Positions 1 through 6,043 of a DNA stretch of 6,202 nt are shown here, in pieces; position 1 is the first letter of the stretch, and the number at the start of each line of letters is the position of its first letter. Source of the stretch: Treponema sp. (GTDB lineage Bacteria > Spirochaetota > Spirochaetia > Treponematales > Breznakiellaceae); contig JAISRW010000189.1 of NCBI GenBank assembly GCA_031273405.1, positions 1 to 6,202 on the forward strand. Reading direction: 5' to 3'. The notes beneath the pieces are model-generated. The model saw nothing but the letters and a program-made list of their open reading frames with translations. It had not been told where the DNA came from and ran no database searches. The position numbers and the translations under genes were made by a program.

Positions 1-115
1 CTATCCCCGCATTAGTCCTGAGTAGTTACATCCTCTCTCTTTACGCGCACTCTTTGATCTTCGGTATAAAACGGGGAAGAGGTAATAGGGAATGGAGAAA
101 AAAGAGGGGGGAGGA
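1..115. other. Sequence downstream of the 874-aa gene, no feature seen
   Basis: No gene, stem-loop or repeat element is supported here. Directly after the TAA stop the minus strand is pyrimidine-rich (poly-C then poly-T) but no hairpin precedes it, so no intrinsic terminator for the 874-aa gene is visible before the window ends. Confidence 0.6.
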
Positions 116-2740
116 TTAATAACCGCTGCCTCGGGGGGCTTTCCCGGGCCGCAGGAGCCCCGAAGTGGAGGCGATCCGTACCGCGTCGGCCCGGTTGACC
201 GCCCCGAGTTTTTCGTAGACCCGCTTGATGAGGGGTTTGATCGTTCCCACCGACAGGCCGCCCCTCCGGGCTATCTCCCCCCGGGTAAAGCCCTGGGAAA
301 GACCCTCCAGGACCGCCCTCTCCTTGGAGTTCAGGAACACCGTCCCGGGGCCCTCTTCTCCTTCCCGAAGGAACCTGAGAGCCGCCGAAAGCTTCTTAGC
401 ATAAGCGGAGGCGTTTACCTGTATCGTCTCCAGCCAGGGCCGGGGAATCCCGCCATCCTTCCGGGCAAGGGCGGCCCTGGCCAAATCCCGCATATCCTCC
501 CCCAGCTCGATAAAAGGCATATTCAACTTGTTTGGGGCGGCTATTTGGTAGGCATCTTCCAGGGCCGCAAAGGCCTCTTCCTCTCCCAGCCTGAAGCGGG
601 CCGCCGCCTCAAGGGCCGTGATTTCCAGTTTCCCCAGGAGGAAGCTCCCCAGATCCCGCCGGTCCTTCTCCTGCCCCAGGGTGCGCAATGTCCCGGCATA
701 CTGTTTTTCCGCGAAGAGGCACTGGGCCTTTACCAGGATGTTGAAGTTGTGGAACAGGGAATTTAATTCCCCCTCTTCGCGCTCGTCCCGGATCCAGGGG
801 GCGATTTTCCCGGTTTCCCCGATCTGGACATAGAAGCGCCCCATGCCGATATCGTGGATGGTGTAGCGGTTGAGGTATTCCGGTATCTCCAACTGGGCGT
901 CCAACTGGCGCCGCAGTTTCAGGATCTCCGCCAGGCTGCCGGTGTGGATGCAGATCCGCATAAGGTAAAAGAGGGCGCGGTTTTCCACCTCGTACTGCTT
1001 TTTTTCCCGGCCCCGGTATACGGCCTGGCGGAAAAAATTTTCCGCCTTGTTGATATCCCCTTGATAGTAGGCCAGTTCCGCCCGGCCCAGGAGATCGGCG
1101 CCGTAGAGGTATCCGTTCATGGAACTCGAAGCGTAGGCTATGGCGGGGGTAATGATGTCCAGGGCCTTTTCGATTTCCCCCGGTTCCGTGGGGTATCCCA
1201 CCTGGAGGATATAGGAGCTGAGATTGCTCTGGCCTTTCTGCCCCCTGGAGAGATCGGGGTTTTCCAGGTAATAATGATAGCCCCGCTCAAAATAGGGGGT
1301 GCAGTTATAATTCTTGGTATGCCGGCAGGTCTGGATGATCAGGGTCCCCAGGTTATTATAAGCCGCCGAAAGCATCTGGGAACGCAGGGGGCTGGGGGGC
1401 CGGGCCTCGAACTGTTTGATCGCCTCCCTGGATTCCCCGGCTGATTCCTCAAAGCGGCCAAGGCACATCAGGAACCGGGGGCGGACGATAAACCGCAAAA
1501 AGAGGAGATCCTCGTTTTCTCCGGCTTCCGTATTTTCGGCGGCCAGGCTTTCCAGGATTCCTATGAAAAAGGAAGCCACCGTGTTGGGCGGGATCCGGGG
1601 CAGAGAGTTGACAAGCCGGACAAGCCCCCCGTAGTCCCGGGCCCGTTCGTAGTCCACCGCGGCGTCGGTGGGCAGGTTGTTCTCGATGCACCACCGGGCC
1701 CCTTTGGCATAGACCTCCTGAATCTCCTCCGGGGAAAGCTCCCCCTGTTTTTCCCGGAGGGAGTCCAGAAAGAGGTGATGGATCCGGTAGCCGTGGAGAT
1801 AGCGGTCATAGCGGATCAGGGCGCTGAGCTGTTCCATGGCGGAGATATTGTTCCCCTCCGGGTCGAGGGTGTCCAGAAGATTCCGGGGCCAATGCTCGAT
1901 CAGGGAAAGCTTGATGAGGAATTTTCGCAATTCCCCGTCCATGTCCTGAAAGATCGTTTCGATTATTTTCCTGACCGGGTCCGCTACATGGTCCAGGCGA
2001 CGGCTCTCCCCGTCCGCCTGGCGGGCCTTCATTTCCTGGAGGATCAGGCCCACCGCCAGTGCCCAGCCCTCGGTGTCCCGGCATATCCGGGTAAGCTCTC
2101 CGGCCTCAAGGGGGATATGGTGGAACCGGAAATACTCGCCGATTTCCTCTTCGCTGAACCGGAGATCCTCGGCGGTAATCTGGGAGAGGAAGCCCTTGGC
2201 CAGAAAGGCGATGGTGTTGATCTCCGGTTCGGTCCGGGAAATCAGGACGATGTTGTTTTTTGAAACCGGGACGGTCATGGCCTTTTCCATAAAGCGCAGG
2301 ACCGGGGAACTTTTGACAAGGTGAAAATCGTCAAATACCAGCACATACCGCTTGGGGCTTATAACCTTTTCGTTGATAATGGTCATGAAGCGTTCAAACT
2401 GCGGCGGCGTTTCAGGAAAGCCCAGTTCCACCAGGAGTTTCCCTGCTTCCGGGTTGTAGAGCCTCACCTCTTCGGTATAATTCTCCCAAAAGCGCCAGCC
2501 CAGATTATCCCGCCCGGAAAGCTGGACCCAGATAACGTCCCGGGGATCTTTTTGCAGGAAAGAATGTACCGCATAGGTCTTTCCGCAGCCTTCTCCCGCC
2601 ACCACGGTAACCACATGGCTGTACAGGGCCTCCTCCAGGAGCCTGTCTATCCGGGGCCGGTCAAGGAAGAACTGTTCCTGCTCTTTTTTCTGATCCTTTT
2701 GCTCTTTCGTTTTTTTCATGTTTTTCATTATGTTTTTCAT
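116..2740 (-). CDS. MalT/LuxR-type STAND ATPase transcriptional regulator (874 aa)
   Basis: Probable cytoplasmic, ATP-dependent, ligand-gated transcription activator of the MalT class; MalT itself is about 900 aa, so this looks full length. Seen: a Lys/Glu/Gln-rich tail (1-23), the conserved lead-in to the P-loop (DRPRIDRLL, 27-35), Walker A AGEGCGKT (48-55, Lys54), Walker B VLVFDDFH (133-140, Asp137/Asp138), SRTEP (168-172, a likely sensor arginine), EGW (224-226) at the expected winged-helix region, TPR-like helices over about 360-760, and a LuxR-type HTH at 803-863. No signal peptide or membrane span is seen. The inducer, normally bound by the helical part, is unknown. It lies 648 bp downstream of a same-strand paralogue, too far for a tight operon. 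An in-frame TAG at 2750-2752 limits the start to ATGs at 2740, 2728 or 2719; none has a clear Shine-Dalgarno, so the exact start is uncertain. The HTH lacks the usual TVKxH histidine and has Pro836 in the recognition helix. Confidence 0.93.
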   Translation of the reverse strand: MKNIMKNMKKTKEQKDQKKEQEQFFLDRPRIDRLLEEALYSHVVTVVAGEGCGKTYAVHSFLQKDPRDVIWVQLSGRDNLGWRFWENYTEEVRLYNPEAGKLLVELGFPETPPQFERFMTIINEKVISPKRYVLVFDDFHLVKSSPVLRFMEKAMTVPVSKNNIVLISRTEPEINTIAFLAKGFLSQITAEDLRFSEEEIGEYFRFHHIPLEAGELTRICRDTEGWALAVGLILQEMKARQADGESRRLDHVADPVRKIIETIFQDMDGELRKFLIKLSLIEHWPRNLLDTLDPEGNNISAMEQLSALIRYDRYLHGYRIHHLFLDSLREKQGELSPEEIQEVYAKGARWCIENNLPTDAAVDYERARDYGGLVRLVNSLPRIPPNTVASFFIGILESLAAENTEAGENEDLLFLRFIVRPRFLMCLGRFEESAGESREAIKQFEARPPSPLRSQMLSAAYNNLGTLIIQTCRHTKNYNCTPYFERGYHYYLENPDLSRGQKGQSNLSSYILQVGYPTEPGEIEKALDIITPAIAYASSSMNGYLYGADLLGRAELAYYQGDINKAENFFRQAVYRGREKKQYEVENRALFYLMRICIHTGSLAEILKLRRQLDAQLEIPEYLNRYTIHDIGMGRFYVQIGETGKIAPWIRDEREEGELNSLFHNFNILVKAQCLFAEKQYAGTLRTLGQEKDRRDLGSFLLGKLEITALEAAARFRLGEEEAFAALEDAYQIAAPNKLNMPFIELGEDMRDLARAALARKDGGIPRPWLETIQVNASAYAKKLSAALRFLREGEEGPGTVFLNSKERAVLEGLSQGFTRGEIARRGGLSVGTIKPLIKRVYEKLGAVNRADAVRIASTSGLLRPGKAPRGSGY

Positions 2741-2819
2741 TTTTTGCAGCTATTCAGGAGAGGGTTGTTGATTTCAAGTTCCCCCTAAGCCATTATTGGC
2801 ATATAAACGCCTGAGTAGT

Positions 2820-2855
2820 GAGGCTTTCCCAAAACTGAAGTTTTGGGAAAGCCTC
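2820..2855. repeat. Palindromic element, copy 1 (perfect)
   Basis: GAGGCTTTCCCAAAACT is followed after 2 nt by its exact reverse complement, a 17-bp stem. It lies about 80 nt upstream of the 874-aa gene start and would form a strong hairpin in any read-through RNA from the upstream gene. It shares its core with 3166-3204 and 6087-6145, so it belongs to a dispersed palindrome family. Confidence 0.8.
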
Positions 2856-2857
2856 CA

Positions 2858-2929
2858 GCACTTCGTTGCGCTTCGCTCATAAAACTTTAAAAAACCGCCG
2901 ATCCGGCGAGTTTTTACCTTACAAACTGC
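2858..2929 (+). repeat. 72-bp structured direct repeat, copy A
   Basis: This copy aligns without gaps to 3237-3308, with 57 of 72 positions identical. It has an outer stem (2858-2866 with 2921-2929, two mismatches), a first inner hairpin TGCGC-TTC-GCTCA with one mismatch, and a second inner hairpin with GC core CGCCG/CGGCG (2896-2900, 2904-2908) flanked by A- and T-runs. Shared landmarks are TTGCGCTTCGC and ACCTTACAAACT. It starts just after a palindrome (2820-2855). The orientation label is arbitrary. Confidence 0.8.
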
Positions 2930-2961
2930 GCTCGAACCATCGAACCGAAGGTCCGCGGCTC

Positions 2962-2994
2962 CTAGCAGCCTGTTGCACTTGTAGGTTTTTATGG
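2962..2994 (+). repeat. Left 33-bp inverted repeat end
   Basis: This is inverted relative to 3360-3392, with 30 of 33 positions matching (core CCTGTTGCAC, then TGTAGGTTTTTATGG). The pair bounds a 431-bp segment in the manner of a small non-autonomous transposable element. No reading frame in the segment resembles a transposase. I saw no clear target-site duplication directly at the ends. Confidence 0.65.
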
Positions 2995-3015
2995 TTTTTT
3001 TAGCAAAAAAAACCA
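2992..3015. repeat. T-run/A-run hairpin beside left repeat end
   Basis: TGGTTTTTTT (2992-3001) pairs with AAAAAAACCA (3006-3015). It occupies the same place relative to the left repeat end as the long hairpin 3330-3370 does to the right end, so both may derive from one ancestral subterminal hairpin. Confidence 0.4.
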
Positions 3016-3032
3016 CAATTAATGGGCTCCTT

Positions 3033-3047
3033 TGGGGCAAAGCCCCA
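3033..3047. repeat. Short GC-rich hairpin
   Basis: TGGGGC-AAA-GCCCCA is a 6-bp perfect stem followed by CAAACTCC, the same ending as the 72-bp repeat B outer stem. It may be a reduced relative of that repeat's 3' part. Confidence 0.35.
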
Positions 3048-3073
3048 CAAACTCCTGGTTATATGTATTTTAT

Positions 3074-3108
3074 CGTTTGGCGATTTTTTTGTCAGCGTCC
3101 GCCAAACG
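3074..3108. repeat. 9-bp inverted repeat with 17-nt loop
   Basis: CGTTTGGCG (3074-3082) pairs exactly with CGCCAAACG (3100-3108); the loop includes a run of seven T. It lies inside the 431-bp bounded segment and has no evident partner elsewhere in the window. Its role is unknown. Confidence 0.4.
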
Positions 3109-3165
3109 GCCGGACCGGAATTGTTGCCCTTGACACATAAAATCATATAAAAATCCATAAAATCA

Positions 3166-3204
3166 GAGGCTTTCCCAAAACTAACCGAGTTTTGGGAAAA
3201 GCTC
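3166..3204. repeat. Palindromic element, copy 2 (imperfect)
   Basis: The left arm GAGGCTTTCCCAAAACT is identical to that of copy 1. The right arm (3188-3204) pairs with it except at two positions, and the loop is 5 nt. It is in the same orientation as copy 1 and has decayed only in the right arm. Confidence 0.75.
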
Positions 3205-3236
3205 ATCAACCAACATTTATACCAAACAGGCTGCTA

Positions 3237-3308
3237 GGAGTTTGTTGCGCTTCGCGCATAAAACCTCCAAAAATCGCCTTGCAGGCGATTTTTCACCTTA
3301 CAAACTCC
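3237..3308 (+). repeat. 72-bp structured direct repeat, copy B
   Basis: This is the better-formed copy. The outer stem GGAGTTTGT (3237-3245) pairs perfectly with ACAAACTCC (3300-3308). Inside lie two perfect hairpins: TGCGC-TTC-GCGCA (3246-3258) and an 11-bp stem with a TGC loop (3269-3293). Together they make a three-way-junction shape. Relative to copy A, base pairs 2/71 and 43/47 change on both sides and stay paired. Confidence 0.8.
3269..3293. terminator. Terminator-like hairpin within 72-bp repeat B
   Basis: A perfect 11-bp stem (AAAAATCGCCT paired with AGGCGATTTTT, loop TGC) with a GC core flanked by five A and five T resembles a Rho-independent terminator readable from either strand. 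For the 860-aa regulator it lies about 95 nt past the stop codon and could end its transcript. The T-run is part of the stem, so efficiency is uncertain. Confidence 0.5.
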
Positions 3309-3329
3309 GAAAGTATGCCCATTTATCGT

Positions 3330-3370
3330 GGTTTTTATGGCATTTTTCTTTGAAAAAAGCCATAAAAACC
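3330..3370 (-). terminator. Long stem-loop just after the 860-aa gene
   Basis: The arms 3330-3348 and 3352-3370 form a 19-bp stem with one mismatch and a 3-nt loop, beginning 18 nt after the stop codon at 3389. It is AT-rich and not followed by a U-run on the minus strand, so it is an atypical terminator and may instead protect the mRNA 3' end. Its right arm is the inner part of a repeat end (3360-3392), and GGTTTTTATGG in its left arm also occurs at 2984-2994. Confidence 0.4.
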
Positions 3371-3392
3371 TACAGGTGCAACAGGATCCTAG
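3360..3392 (-). repeat. Right 33-bp inverted repeat end, contains the regulator stop codon
   Basis: This is the reverse complement of 2962-2994 apart from three positions. Its outer bases CTAG contain the TAG stop (3389-3391) of the 860-aa regulator, so the repeat end defines that protein's C-terminus. The inner 11 bp form one arm of the hairpin at 3330-3370. Confidence 0.65.
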
Positions 3393-5971
3393 CCCCGGCT
3401 CCCCAGGAGGCCGAGTTGGGTGGCGATCCGCACCGCGTCGGCCCGGTTAACCGCCCCCAGTTTGTTGTAGATGCTGCGGATAACGCTTTTCACCGTATTC
3501 ACCGATATGGAAGAGAAGCCGGCGATCTCTTCCCGGGTGAAGCCCTGGGAAAGGCCGGTAAGGATTTCCTTCTCCCGCCGGGAAAGGACTACGGCCGCCC
3601 GGTCCGACTGCCTCCGCTCTTGCGCGGCGGGGCGGCGTTGTTCCGCCTCCATAAACAACTTTTTCGCGTAGGCCGAAGCGTTCCGGCAGACCCTTTCCAG
3701 CCATACGGAGGGGACGGCCGTAGCCCCGTCCTTTAAGGCCGCCCCCGCTAGGGCCCGCATATCTTTGCCCATCTCTATAAAGGGCATGTAGAGGGCGTTG
3801 GGCTGGGCCAGGCTGTAGGCGTGTTCCAGGCCGGCGAAGGCGCTCTCTTTCTCCCGGAGCCTGTACTGGCATACCGCCTCCAGGACGCTTATTTCGATTT
3901 TTCCCAGGACATGGGCCCAGCGGCTGTTCCGCTCTCCCTGGCTTTCCAGCACTGCCAGAGCCGCGGGGTACCGCTTTTCGGCAAGATGATATTTTGCCTT
4001 GACCAGAATCTCCAGGCCGTGGGCCATAGAATTGAGATCACTTTCCTCAAAATCGTTTTTCAGCCAAGCGGCAAGCCTGTCCGGCTGCCCGATCTGGGAG
4101 TAGTACCAGCCGGTAACGATATCATGGTAGGTGAAGCGGTTGACGTAGCAAGTCTGGTCAAGCTGGGCTTCCATCTGCCGCAGCATTTCCTGGATTTTTT
4201 CATAGTTTCCCCGGGAAAGGTTAATCCGCAAAAGATAAAAGAGGGCGCGGTTTTCGATCTCGTACTGATTCCCCTGCCGGGCCTTATGGAGGGCCTGGAG
4301 GCTCATGGTTTCCGCCCCGGACATATCCCCCTTAAAAAAGGCCAATTCCCCCCGGGCCAGATCATCCATACCCAGGGCGCATCCCCCCATAGAAACCGAC
4401 AGATAGGGAACCGCGCCGGTGACGGCATCTATGTACCGTTCGAATTCTCCCTTTTCCTCGCTGTTCACCCGGCAGAGGTAGGAAGTCAGGCTTATCACCG
4501 ATACAGGGGGTTTTGTTTCATAGTGGCTTTGATCATAGTGCTGCTTGGCCCGTTCAAAATAACGGACATAGTCGTAATCCCTGGTGTAGGAACTGGTCAG
4601 CAGGCCGATAAATCCCAGGTTATTGTAACACCCCGCCAGACTCCGGCTTGTGGAGGAAGAGGGGGGCTGGGCTTCAACCTTCGTTATAAGCGCGGAAAGT
4701 TCCTCCTTCGCCTTTTCAAACATTTCAAGGGTGAGATAGAGCCTGGTGCGGAGTATATGGGCGTTGGCAATTTGATCGTATATTTCCGGGGGCGCCCGGT
4801 TCAGAATTTCCAGCAGCATCTGGGCGGTCCTGTTCGGCATGACCAGGGGAAGGGTATAGACCACGTCGATTAGCCGGGCATAGTCCCCCGCCTTTTCGTA
4901 ATAGTTAATGGCGTCCAGCTTTTGGCTGTTTTGGACGCACCATCCGGCGGCCTGTTCGTAGACCTCCCGCTGTTCCTCCCCGGAAAGCTCTTGTTGTTTT
5001 CCGGTTAAATATTCCAGAAGCAGATGATGTATCCGGTAGGCATTGAGGTAGGTATCAAAGCGGATGAAAGAGCTAATCTGTTCCATTTCCTCGATCAGCG
5101 GCCTGCCGGCGGCGATTTTCTGAAGCAGTTCCGGTATCAGATGATCGATGAGGGATAACTTGATGAGAAATTTCCGCAGTTCCCCGGATATGACCGTGAT
5201 GATCTCGCTTTCTATCAGTTTGAAAATATTCGATCGCATCGCCTGGGGCACATAGTCCGCGCCGGGAGAGGCGTTTTTCAGGGACAGCCCCGCCAGGTGT
5301 ATGGCAAAAGCCCAGCCTTCGGTATCATGGTATATCGAAGAAATCGCCCGGGGCGAAGGCTTGATATCCTGGATGCGGAAATATTCAACCATTTCTTCCC
5401 GGCTGAACCGGAGATCGTCCTCGGTGATCCTGCCCAAAAGCCCCTTGGAGAGGAGTTTTACAAGATTAAGGGGCGGTTCGCTCCGGGATATGATGATAGA
5501 GGTGATATTGGGGAAGTTGGAGGTGATAGAGCCTTCCATGAACCGCAAAACCGCCTTGTCATGGATAAGATGAAAATCGTCGTAGACAAAGATGCATTTC
5601 ATGTCGGAAGGCGTCTCCATCCGGGGGATGGTCATATACCGTTCAAACTGCCGTTCCGTTTCCGGAAACTCGATCTTTGCCAGCCTGACCGCGGCCTTCT
5701 GGTTGACCAGGGTAACCCCGGCGATAAAATTTTCCCAGAACCGGTCGCGGATATTATCCCGCTCGGAAAGCTGAATCCAACTGGTGAGGATCTTGTATTT
5801 GCGGACAAAAGAGTAAACCGCATGGGTTTTCCCGTACCCTGCGCCGGCGCAGGCAATGACTACCGGGTTTTGTACAGCTTTTTCGAGAAGGATGTCTATC
5901 TGGGGACGTTCCAGGTAGATCTGGTTTCCCGGTGAGAGAGATACGTTACTCCGAAAATTCCGATCCGGCAC
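3389..5971 (-). CDS. MalT/LuxR-type STAND ATPase transcriptional regulator (860 aa)
   Basis: Paralogue of the 874-aa regulator, with the same inferred role: an ATP- and effector-controlled transcription activator in the cytoplasm. Seen: ERPQIDILL lead-in (21-29), Walker A AGAGYGKT (42-49, Lys48), Walker B IFVYDDFH (127-134, Asp131/Asp132), SRSEP (162-166), EGW (218-220), a helical TPR-like middle (about 350-750, for example CYNNLG at 448-453) and a LuxR-type HTH at 796-856. Walker A-to-B and B-to-SRxEP spacings equal those of the paralogue. Over the 61-residue HTH I count 37 identities, but the recognition helix differs (TVKSVIRSIY here, TIKPLIKRVY there), so different operators are likely. 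Start chosen: GTG at 5971, because AGGAGG at 5976-5981 precedes it by 4 nt; the overlapping ATG at 5973 is in another frame. A promoter is visible upstream. The stop codon TAG (3389-3391) falls inside a repeat end, and the tail after the HTH is only four residues. Confidence 0.94.
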   Translation of the reverse strand: MPDRNFRSNVSLSPGNQIYLERPQIDILLEKAVQNPVVIACAGAGYGKTHAVYSFVRKYKILTSWIQLSERDNIRDRFWENFIAGVTLVNQKAAVRLAKIEFPETERQFERYMTIPRMETPSDMKCIFVYDDFHLIHDKAVLRFMEGSITSNFPNITSIIISRSEPPLNLVKLLSKGLLGRITEDDLRFSREEMVEYFRIQDIKPSPRAISSIYHDTEGWAFAIHLAGLSLKNASPGADYVPQAMRSNIFKLIESEIITVISGELRKFLIKLSLIDHLIPELLQKIAAGRPLIEEMEQISSFIRFDTYLNAYRIHHLLLEYLTGKQQELSGEEQREVYEQAAGWCVQNSQKLDAINYYEKAGDYARLIDVVYTLPLVMPNRTAQMLLEILNRAPPEIYDQIANAHILRTRLYLTLEMFEKAKEELSALITKVEAQPPSSSTSRSLAGCYNNLGFIGLLTSSYTRDYDYVRYFERAKQHYDQSHYETKPPVSVISLTSYLCRVNSEEKGEFERYIDAVTGAVPYLSVSMGGCALGMDDLARGELAFFKGDMSGAETMSLQALHKARQGNQYEIENRALFYLLRINLSRGNYEKIQEMLRQMEAQLDQTCYVNRFTYHDIVTGWYYSQIGQPDRLAAWLKNDFEESDLNSMAHGLEILVKAKYHLAEKRYPAALAVLESQGERNSRWAHVLGKIEISVLEAVCQYRLREKESAFAGLEHAYSLAQPNALYMPFIEMGKDMRALAGAALKDGATAVPSVWLERVCRNASAYAKKLFMEAEQRRPAAQERRQSDRAAVVLSRREKEILTGLSQGFTREEIAGFSSISVNTVKSVIRSIYNKLGAVNRADAVRIATQLGLLGSRG

Positions 5972-6000
5972 ATGGCCTCCTTTTTCTTCGGCAAGAACAT
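5896..6000 (-). CDS. Possible 34-codon upstream ORF overlapping the regulator start
   Basis: An ATG at 6000, preceded by GGGGGA about 5 nt upstream (one mismatch to GGAGGA), opens a 34-codon frame beginning MFLPKKKEAM and ending at 5896. It overlaps the first 76 nt of the 860-aa regulator in another frame and runs through that gene's Shine-Dalgarno. It matches no family I know. If translated, it could affect initiation at the GTG start; it may equally be an accidental frame. Confidence 0.15.
   Translation of the reverse strand: MFLPKKKEAMCRIGIFGVTYLSHRETRSTWNVPR
5976..5981 (-). promoter_or_regulatory. Shine-Dalgarno of the 860-aa regulator
   Basis: Minus strand reads AAAAAGGAGGCCATGTG. The full AGGAGG core lies 4 nt before GTG (5971) and only 2 nt before the overlapping ATG (5973). 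Translation from GTG gives the conserved regulator and from ATG gives a short unrelated frame, so this site decides the start. Confidence 0.8.
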
Positions 6001-6029
6001 AGGCTTCCCCCGAGATTTGTATAATTTTC

Positions 6030-6039
6030 CTAAATTTAG
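6030..6039. promoter_or_regulatory. 10-bp palindrome at predicted transcription start
   Basis: CTAAATTTAG is a perfect palindrome overlapping the predicted start site of the 860-aa regulator gene (about 6037). Its position suits an operator, but a palindrome of this length in AT-rich DNA can arise by chance and no second copy was noticed upstream of the other regulator. Confidence 0.2.
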
Positions 6040-6043
6040 TACT

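Larger units (their letters stand above)
2959..3240. repeat. 282-bp segment bounded by perfect 16-bp inverted repeats
   Basis: CTCCTAGCAGCCTGTT at 2959-2974 is exactly inverted at 3225-3240. The left copy overlaps the 33-bp repeat end at 2962-2994, so two boundary pairs share one left end. The right copy runs straight into 72-bp repeat B. This looks like nested or successive insertions of related elements, or internal rearrangement of one. Confidence 0.55.
2741..3388. other. Repeat-rich spacer between the two regulators
   Basis: No convincing gene is seen in these 648 bp. From left to right it holds about 80 bp of leader for the 874-aa gene, a perfect palindrome (2820-2855), a 72-bp structured repeat (2858-2929), a repeat end (2962-2994), GC hairpins, an AT-rich stretch with CATAAAATCA twice (3136-3145 and 3156-3165), a second palindrome (3166-3204), a second 72-bp repeat (3237-3308), and a long hairpin plus repeat end next to the upstream gene. 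Short frames here, such as minus-strand 2774-3040 and 3000-3209, are repeat translations. I see no strong promoter for the 874-aa gene. Confidence 0.8.

Noticed and set aside
17..2819. Ten-base match CCTGAGTAGT at 17-26 and 2810-2819
   Set aside because: It is short, flanking bases do not extend it meaningfully, and one such match in 6 kb is weak evidence of a repeat.
2741..2820. Candidate promoters for the 874-aa gene (TTGAAA with GAATAG; AATAAT near 2795)
   Set aside because: The first would place transcription start almost at the ATG and has a poor -10; the second has no -35 at proper spacing. The evidence was too weak to list as a feature.
2930..2960. GGTTCGA motifs on the minus strand resembling a tRNA T-arm
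   Set aside because: No acceptor, D or anticodon arms can be assembled around it; the motif is a short direct repeat (CGAACC twice) between repeat elements.
3130..3164. Consensus -35 TTGACA at 3130-3135 on the plus strand
   Set aside because: TATAAA follows at only 10 bp and TAAAAT at 22 bp, neither a workable spacing, and no plus-strand gene follows.
2774..3209. Two minus-strand frames (2774-3040 and 3000-3209) in the spacer that could be small proteins
   Set aside because: They translate the repeats. The KTYKCNRLL stretch of the first reappears as KTYRCNRIL in the plus-strand frame at 3242-3736 because the DNA repeat is inverted. No Shine-Dalgarno or domain was seen.
2820..3308. CRISPR array
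   Set aside because: The repeats are few, imperfect, of different types and not regularly spaced, and no cas gene is present.
3821..4873. 350-codon open frame on the plus strand opposite the 860-aa regulator
   Set aside because: It is fully antisense to a gene with strong family motifs, shows no recognisable domain, and long antisense frames are expected in GC-biased coding DNA. The same holds for plus-strand 92-766, 854-1444, 1775-2263, 2321-2788 and 5297-5935.
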